DNA from: Woronichinia sp035285405
Lineage (GTDB): Bacteria; Cyanobacteriota; Cyanobacteriia; Cyanobacteriales; Microcystaceae
Length of the DNA stretch: 10,979 nucleotides
Assembly: GCA_035285405.1 (NCBI GenBank)
Contig: JAYKJI010000217.1
Location: 1 to 10,979 of the forward strand
Direction of reading: 5' to 3'
A program made the position numbers and the translations under genes. Below are positions 7,322-10,979 of this stretch, one piece after another (within the stretch, counting starts at the first letter, position 1; each line of letters begins with the position of its first letter). A model generated the notes under the pieces. That model worked only from the letters and a program-made list of their open reading frames with translations. It searched no databases and was not told where the DNA came from.

Positions 7322-7331
7322 AGGTGAGGAG
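7322..7331 (+). promoter_or_regulatory. Strong ribosome binding site of the PEP-CTERM gene
   Basis: AGGTGAGGAG ends six bases before the ATG at 7338-7340. It is the best Shine-Dalgarno in the window, whereas the exosortase-cluster genes have weak ones. This implies high expression of the substrate relative to the sorting machinery. Confidence 0.8.
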
Positions 7332-7337
7332 TTCTTA

Positions 7338-7916
7338 ATGATCAATTTAAAAACGGTTTCTTTAGGGCTAATTGCTTCTAGTCTGGGTATTCTCGCCCTT
7401 ACTACAGAAGCTCAAGCTTACAGTTTTAAGTTTTTGACTTCTAGCCCAAGTGGCACGGGTTCTACCAACTGGGATTTCCAATTTGGTGTCGATCCAGGTG
7501 AGACCTTTTCGCCCAGTAGTACGTTGGCCGTGGCTGGTTTTGAAGATATCTCCGGTGGTTCAACCTTCGGAGTGACCACACCTAACCCTGATAACAATAT
7601 CCTCCCCGCTCCTTTCTTTTTCCAATATGCTGGCAGTAGTGCTGATAACAAGACGGCCTATTTCTCGCTCAATGGTTTTTTGGGAGGAAGTGCTCAAACC
7701 ATCTATTTCCAGACCTTCAGGGTGACAGCAATGGCAGTACCTAGCGGTGAGGTTTTCGCAAACTTTGGCGGTGGACCCGGTGGACAATTGCCTCCTACCC
7801 CCGTTCCTGAACCTCTTACTATCCTTGGATCTTTAGCTGCTCTGGGCTTTGGTGCTTTTGGGCAAAAGGAATATGCTAAAAAACAGTCTCAAAATAGTGA
7901 TTCTGATCTCACCTAA
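7338..7916 (+). CDS. PEP-CTERM sorting domain-containing exported protein
   Basis: A 192-residue exported protein and the likely substrate of the exosortase encoded upstream. Parts: signal peptide (about 1-27, hydrophobic core then AQA before YSF), a Gly/Ser/Phe-rich mature domain (28-150) that looks beta-rich and has no cysteine, then a C-terminal sorting signal. The sorting signal is PVPEP (155-159), a short hydrophobic helix (LTILGSLAALGFGAF, 160-174) and a basic tail (KEYAKKQ) followed by QNSDSDLT. The VPEPLTILGS form is typical of cyanobacterial PEP-CTERM proteins. The role of the mature domain is unknown; family members are usually surface, matrix or exopolysaccharide-associated proteins. 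It has its own promoter and a strong ribosome binding site. Its stop codon overlaps that of the convergent protease gene. Confidence 0.92.
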   Translation: MINLKTVSLGLIASSLGILALTTEAQAYSFKFLTSSPSGTGSTNWDFQFGVDPGETFSPSSTLAVAGFEDISGGSTFGVTTPNPDNNILPAPFFFQYAGSSADNKTAYFSLNGFLGGSAQTIYFQTFRVTAMAVPSGEVFANFGGGPGGQLPPTPVPEPLTILGSLAALGFGAFGQKEYAKKQSQNSDSDLT

Positions 7917-8764
7917 AATTGAGGCAAAGGCCAACCTAAACGAGTTGGCTGTTGGTACACCTTTTTGAGTGTGTTAACGTCCCTAATAGAGATTGGGGGC
8001 GATTCTTTTGTCTGGGAAAAATACAGGATATCGTTTGGGTTTGTACTGTGTCCCCAAAGGCCCAAAGCGTGACCCAGTTCGTGGCGAGCCGTGGCCAACG
8101 TACCAGACTGGCTGAGTCCCGGTTTGATTTGAATGGTCATTCTTTGCCGTAATAGGGAGGGAACGTCATCACTGTCATAAAATTCATAACGGGTTTGGGC
8201 GTTACGCGCACGGGGAATTTGCAGTTGTCCCGTTTTTGGGTCTAGCTGACGGCTAAGCGGCGGTTCTTGTCGTTGGATGCGAATATCTGCTTGGTTGGGG
8301 TCTAATACTTCCTGCATCGGTAAATATAAGCCCCAATCGGCGATCGCCTGACGAACGGCTTGAGTCCATTGTAAAAAACGTTGATTGCTGGCAGCAGAAT
8401 CCTGGGGATTAGTAGATTGATCCACATAGACTTTGATGGGAAATGCTGACCAAATGAGATAACCCAGGGGAGAAGCCGTTATCTGTTCAAAATAATCATC
8501 GCTTGAGGACGCATGAAACTTGGCCAAACTGGGCGGCAAGGGATGAACTTTTAAAGGCGGGAGGTTTGCCTGACTTGGACTAGTTTGGATGGCTGGAGAA
8601 GGTAAGGGAGAGGGGGAAGGTAAGGGAGAGGGGGAAGTTAGGGGAGAGGGAGAAGTTAGGGGAGAAGGGGAAGATAAAGGGATTGCATGGGCTGGAAGTC
8701 CAAGGATGCCAATCGTTTTAATTCCCAAGATCGTTAACAGTAATAATCCTAACCATCGCTTCAT
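7913..8764 (-). CDS. Secreted metzincin (matrixin-like) zinc metalloprotease
   Basis: A 283-residue protein with a signal peptide (about 1-27, ending PAHA), a low-complexity linker of repeated SPSPLT/SPSPLP units (about 31-57) and a C-terminal peptidase domain (about 100-275). The zinc-binding site is HELGHALGLWGHS: His228, Glu229 (catalytic base), His232, Gly235 and a third His239. Matrixins normally have HExxHxxGxxH; here one extra residue precedes the third His. The following DILYF (245-249) has Leu247-Leu-like residues (I246, L247) where the Met-turn methionine is expected. Both points may be typical of a cyanobacterial subfamily, which I cannot check. No pro-domain cysteine switch is evident. 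It lies 24 bp after secG and is probably read from the gpmI-secG transcript. Its stop codon overlaps that of the PEP-CTERM gene. Confidence 0.85.
   Translation of the reverse strand: MKRWLGLLLLTILGIKTIGILGLPAHAIPLSSPSPLTSPSPLTSPSPLPSPSPLPSPAIQTSPSQANLPPLKVHPLPPSLAKFHASSSDDYFEQITASPLGYLIWSAFPIKVYVDQSTNPQDSAASNQRFLQWTQAVRQAIADWGLYLPMQEVLDPNQADIRIQRQEPPLSRQLDPKTGQLQIPRARNAQTRYEFYDSDDVPSLLRQRMTIQIKPGLSQSGTLATARHELGHALGLWGHSTNPNDILYFSQTKESPPISIRDVNTLKKVYQQPTRLGWPLPQF
8601..8672 (-). repeat. Four 18-bp tandem repeats in the protease linker
   Basis: Four in-frame copies of an 18-bp unit (plus strand GGTAAGGGAGAGGGGGAA) lie at 8601-8618, 8619-8636, 8637-8654 and 8655-8672. The first two are identical, and the others differ at a few positions. 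On the coding strand they encode SPSPLT or SPSPLP hexapeptides between the signal peptide and the peptidase domain. Loss or gain of units would keep the frame and change only linker length. Confidence 0.9.
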
Positions 8765-8788
8765 AGAGTCAGGCCATCTAACTTTAAA

Positions 8789-9022
8789 TTAACGGGCTAA
8801 CCACCCTGCACTCAGAACAATTGTTAGGCCAATAAAAATACTACTCAATGTCCAGGTAATTTGATTGAGGGTTTTCTCCGCACTTTTGGCACTAGTAAAG
8901 AGTTGAGCTTGACCACCAATCCCTCCCAAGCCATCCCCTTTGGGGCTATGGAGTAAGACCAAAACAACCAACAAAGCAGCGGAAATAATCCAAATAATAC
9001 GAATCAAGGTGACAAGGGTCAT
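8789..9022 (-). CDS. secG: Preprotein translocase subunit SecG
   Basis: A 77-residue membrane protein of the SecYEG translocon, which helps SecA-driven export through the cytoplasmic or thylakoid membrane. It has the usual SecG form: two membrane helices (about 4-24 and 54-74) joined by a cytoplasmic loop with the conserved LLHSPKGDGLGGIGG (23-37) and QAQLFTSAKSAEKTLNQITW. The length matches cyanobacterial SecG. It lies 48 bp after gpmI and 24 bp before the metalloprotease on the same strand, with no terminator in between, so it is likely co-transcribed. A gpmI-secG pairing is familiar from other cyanobacteria. Confidence 0.95.
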   Translation of the reverse strand: MTLVTLIRIIWIISAALLVVLVLLHSPKGDGLGGIGGQAQLFTSAKSAEKTLNQITWTLSSIFIGLTIVLSAGWLAR

Positions 9023-9070
9023 GGTAAATTTTCAGTCTCAAAAACGTTAAGGTAATTGGCAAAACGAACA

Positions 9071-10669
9071 TTAACGGGTAATCCGCACAGGCGTTCGATT
9101 AGGTTTTATTTCCACTGTACAGGGTTCGATCAGGGTTTGGCCCGTCATTTCCACTGGCTTAGGCAATTGTAAAATATCGAGAATGGTTGGGGCAAGATCT
9201 GCCAATTTTCCCCCATCCCGTAATTGAACCTGTCCGCCATGGCCAGGAATTTTGCGACCTTCCCCTTCAATAACAATCAGAGGAACGGGATTGGTGGTAT
9301 GGGCTGTCCAGGGATTTCCCTGTTCATCACTCATATATTCGGCATTACCATGATCGGCAGTAATTAAAACCGTTCCTCCCCTTTTGCTGGCACATTGCAA
9401 TAAACGCCCTAATGTGCGATCTACAGTTTCGATCGCCTGAATTGCGGCTTCTAGGTTGCCAGTATGGCCGACCATATCTGGATTGGCATAATTGACCACA
9501 ATCAAGCTGTAAATACCTTCGTCAATGGCAGCACAAACAGTATCGGTAACGGCTTCAGCCGACATGGCCGGTGCTTGATCATAGGTAGCGACCATCGGAC
9601 TTTGGATTAACTCCCGAATTTCTCCGACAAAGGGATTTTCGCGACCGCCATTAAAAAAGTAAGTGACATGGGGATATTTTTCTGTTTCAGCCGTCCGAAA
9701 TTGTTTTAGACCATGATTGGCAATAATTTCACCGAGAATATTATCCAGATTTTGAGGAGCAAAGGCGACCTGAACGGGTAAACGAGGATCGTATTGGGTA
9801 AGGGTGACAAAACTGAGGGGTTGAATTCGTTCCCGTTCAAAACCGTCAAAACTGGGCATCAAAAAGGCATAGCAAAGTTGTCTCGCTCGATCGGGTCGGA
9901 AATTGTAGAAGATAATGCCATCTCCTGCGGTCACATTTCCAGCCGTTAAACGAGTAGGGGGAATAAATTCGTCAGTGATGTCCTGGGCATAAAAGTCTTT
10001 TAACACCTGTTGAGCCGTTCGGCCATCCCCAACACCATCCTCCGTCAGTAAACGGTAAGCTTTTTCCACTCGATCCCAACGGCGATCGCGATCCATCGCA
10101 AAATAGCGACCACAAAGGGTGGCAATCCGTCCCAAACCAATGCGATCAATGTGGCTCTGAATTTTAGCTAAGGCATCCACTCCTTCCGTTGTATTGGTAT
10201 CCCGCCCATCGGTGATGGCATGAACACAAACATTATTTACGCCCTGTAACTTAGCTAAATCCAACAATCCTAACAAGTGATCAATATGGGAATGTACACC
10301 CCCATCAGAACAAAGACCAATTAAATGTAACTTACCTTGGCCTTGACGAACTTTGTTGCAAATATTGACTAAGGCTTCATTTTCAAAAATTGTTCCATCT
10401 TCGACAGCATCGGAAATTCTCACTAATTCTTGGGGAACGACCCGACCCGCGCCAATATTGAGATGGCCCACTTCGGAATTGCCCATTTGTCCCTTGGGTA
10501 AGCCCACATCTTTGCCGGAGGTGTTTATTAAGGTATGGGGATAGGCCATCAACAGGCTGTCCATAATGGGAGTTTTGGCCAAAGTGATCGCATTAGCCCG
10601 TGAATCTTGACGATAGCCCCAGCCATCTAAGATAACTAGCACCAACGGAGAAACAGATGCTTGTGCCAT
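9071..10669 (-). CDS. gpmI: 2,3-bisphosphoglycerate-independent phosphoglycerate mutase
   Basis: This cytosolic metalloenzyme of 532 residues interconverts 3- and 2-phosphoglycerate in glycolysis and gluconeogenesis, using two metal ions (usually Mn2+). The alkaline-phosphatase-like fold is recognisable from LVILDGWGYR (Asp15), the phosphoserine site GNSEVGHLNIGAGR (Ser65), SDGGVHSH (His126), ITDGRDT (Asp154, Arg156, Asp157), FRPDRARQ (Arg258, Arg261), PDMVGHTG (Asp398, His402), TADHGNAE (Asp439, His440) and TAHTTNPVP (His457). The length is normal and no key residue is missing. It starts at ATG 10667-10669 with GGGG about seven bases upstream. It is the first gene of a probable gpmI-secG-metalloprotease unit. 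Confidence 0.97.
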   Translation of the reverse strand: MAQASVSPLVLVILDGWGYRQDSRANAITLAKTPIMDSLLMAYPHTLINTSGKDVGLPKGQMGNSEVGHLNIGAGRVVPQELVRISDAVEDGTIFENEALVNICNKVRQGQGKLHLIGLCSDGGVHSHIDHLLGLLDLAKLQGVNNVCVHAITDGRDTNTTEGVDALAKIQSHIDRIGLGRIATLCGRYFAMDRDRRWDRVEKAYRLLTEDGVGDGRTAQQVLKDFYAQDITDEFIPPTRLTAGNVTAGDGIIFYNFRPDRARQLCYAFLMPSFDGFERERIQPLSFVTLTQYDPRLPVQVAFAPQNLDNILGEIIANHGLKQFRTAETEKYPHVTYFFNGGRENPFVGEIRELIQSPMVATYDQAPAMSAEAVTDTVCAAIDEGIYSLIVVNYANPDMVGHTGNLEAAIQAIETVDRTLGRLLQCASKRGGTVLITADHGNAEYMSDEQGNPWTAHTTNPVPLIVIEGEGRKIPGHGGQVQLRDGGKLADLAPTILDILQLPKPVEMTGQTLIEPCTVEIKPNRTPVRITR

Positions 10670-10711
10670 ATGTATTGCCCCATGTTGACAGTTACAGCGT
10701 TATGAACATTG

Positions 10712-10742
10712 ATAATACCACCGCCTCCCATTTTCCGCTCAA
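10712..10742 (-). promoter_or_regulatory. Tentative promoter of gpmI
   Basis: On the minus strand TTGAGC (10742-10737) and TATTAT (10717-10712) are 19 bases apart, longer than ideal. The predicted start near 10705 gives a leader of about 36 nt. It is the best candidate in the 151-bp gap before gpmI, but it is weak. Confidence 0.25.
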
Positions 10743-10820
10743 TTTTTCTGTATTAAGATCATTTTTCCTCTGAGAAATTACTTAGAAAGCCCAAAAATCA
10801 TTCCCGATAGATGTTATTTC

Positions 10821-10979
10821 TTAGAGACTTTCTAAATAACTGAGAAGATCAGCCATTGCCTGGGAATTCGGCTGAAATTTCGGCATGGGAGGGGTTTTCC
10901 CACTAATCACTTGATTAATTAAGCCTGATGGGGATTTATGCTGCGAAACGCTTTGAAGACTAGGGCCAATATCGCCTCG
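10821..10979 (-). CDS. C-terminal fragment of a c-type cytochrome
   Basis: The last 52 codons of a minus-strand gene that continues beyond the right edge, ending with TAA at 10823-10821. The peptide contains GPSLQS, then LINQVISGKTPPMPKF and the closing helix AMADLLSYLESL. A Gly-Pro-Ser-Leu after the haem site, a PPMP segment with the likely axial haem Met, and a final amphipathic helix ending YLxSL are the normal C-terminal half of a class I cytochrome c. The CxxCH haem-attachment motif would lie outside the window, so the assignment is not complete. The gene points toward gpmI on the same strand, 151 bp apart, without a clear terminator between them. Confidence 0.68.
   Translation of the reverse strand, partial: RGDIGPSLQSVSQHKSPSGLINQVISGKTPPMPKFQPNSQAMADLLSYLESL

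Larger units (their letters stand above)
906..10089. repeat. Dispersed HIP1 octamers (GCGATCGC), ten copies
   Basis: Copies of the palindrome GCGATCGC start at 906, 1609, 3081, 3385, 4232, 4790, 5824, 6063, 8340 and 10082. Chance would give far less than one in 11 kb. HIP1 is the signature over-represented octamer of many cyanobacterial genomes and supports the host assignment. All but the first lie inside genes, spread over every transcription unit of the plus-strand cluster except the HpsJ-like and PEP-CTERM genes. Confidence 0.9.

Noticed and set aside
7952..8152. Plus-strand open frame of 66 residues opposite the metalloprotease
   Set aside because: It lies wholly antisense to the zinc-site region of a clear peptidase gene and resembles nothing known; a shadow frame.
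8589..8792. Plus-strand open frame with Gly/Glu repeats
   Set aside because: It is the complement of the SPSPLP tandem repeats and the signal peptide of the metalloprotease.
10782..10835. Inverted repeat TTAGAAAG / CTTTCTAA near the cytochrome end as a terminator
   Set aside because: The 8-bp arms are AT-rich, 38 bases apart, overlap the coding end and have no T-run, so they do not make a credible terminator.
1..10979. CRISPR arrays, tRNA or rRNA genes, insertion sequences
   Set aside because: No spaced direct repeats, no tRNA-like cloverleaf, no transposase frame and no terminal inverted repeats with target duplications were seen.

Overview
This window reads as chromosomal DNA of a cyanobacterium. 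I counted ten copies of the octamer GCGATCGC (HIP1, highly over-represented in many cyanobacterial genomes) in 11 kb. The proteins agree: a cyanoexosortase A with its partner protein, a PEP-CTERM substrate, a PspA/IM30 protein, an HhoA/HhoB/HtrA protease, a Uma2 (DUF820) protein and a DUF3593-like membrane protein. Moderate base composition and these families fit a chroococcalean or Cyanothece/Microcystis-like organism, but the species cannot be fixed from the sequence.

Layout. Positions 1-244 hold no convincing gene. On the minus strand lie a Uma2 nuclease-like gene (245-817, with its own promoter at 852-879) and a small DUF3593-like membrane protein (924-1214). Divergent from these, after a leader with a terminator-like hairpin (1322-1372), is a Deg/HtrA-type serine protease (1411-2655), closed by a strong intrinsic terminator (2720-2742). 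A plus-strand cluster follows: a proline-rich single-span membrane protein of unknown function (2833-4071), a PspA/IM30 protein (4085-4753), cyanoexosortase A (4769-5617), its associated protein (5614-6342, overlapping by 4 bp) and an HpsJ-like four-span membrane protein (6424-7161). A PEP-CTERM protein (7338-7916) has its own likely promoter and the best ribosome binding site in the window. It meets tail-to-tail, with overlapping stop codons, a minus-strand series: secreted metzincin-type protease (7913-8764), secG (8789-9022) and gpmI (9071-10669). At the right edge is the C-terminal end of a c-type cytochrome (10821-10979, minus).

How the parts fit. The central region looks like a compact protein-sorting locus: a signal peptide sends the PEP-CTERM protein through Sec, and the C-terminal PEP-helix-basic tail is the substrate for the exosortase next door, helped by its partner protein. 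The least expected members are the proline-rich TonB-like-topology protein and the PspA protein at the front of this cluster (gaps of 13 and 15 bp). They suggest that membrane maintenance or a periplasm-spanning scaffold is coupled to sorting; this is inference. The HtrA protease upstream and SecG downstream are also envelope functions, though both belong to separate transcription units.

Points most worth a second look: the PspA/proline-rich/exosortase linkage; a 50-nt hairpin with a U-tract in the protease leader that exposes a CUCCUCA loop; a metzincin zinc motif with one extra residue before the third His and Leu where the Met-turn Met is expected; and mutually overlapping convergent genes with no terminator between them.
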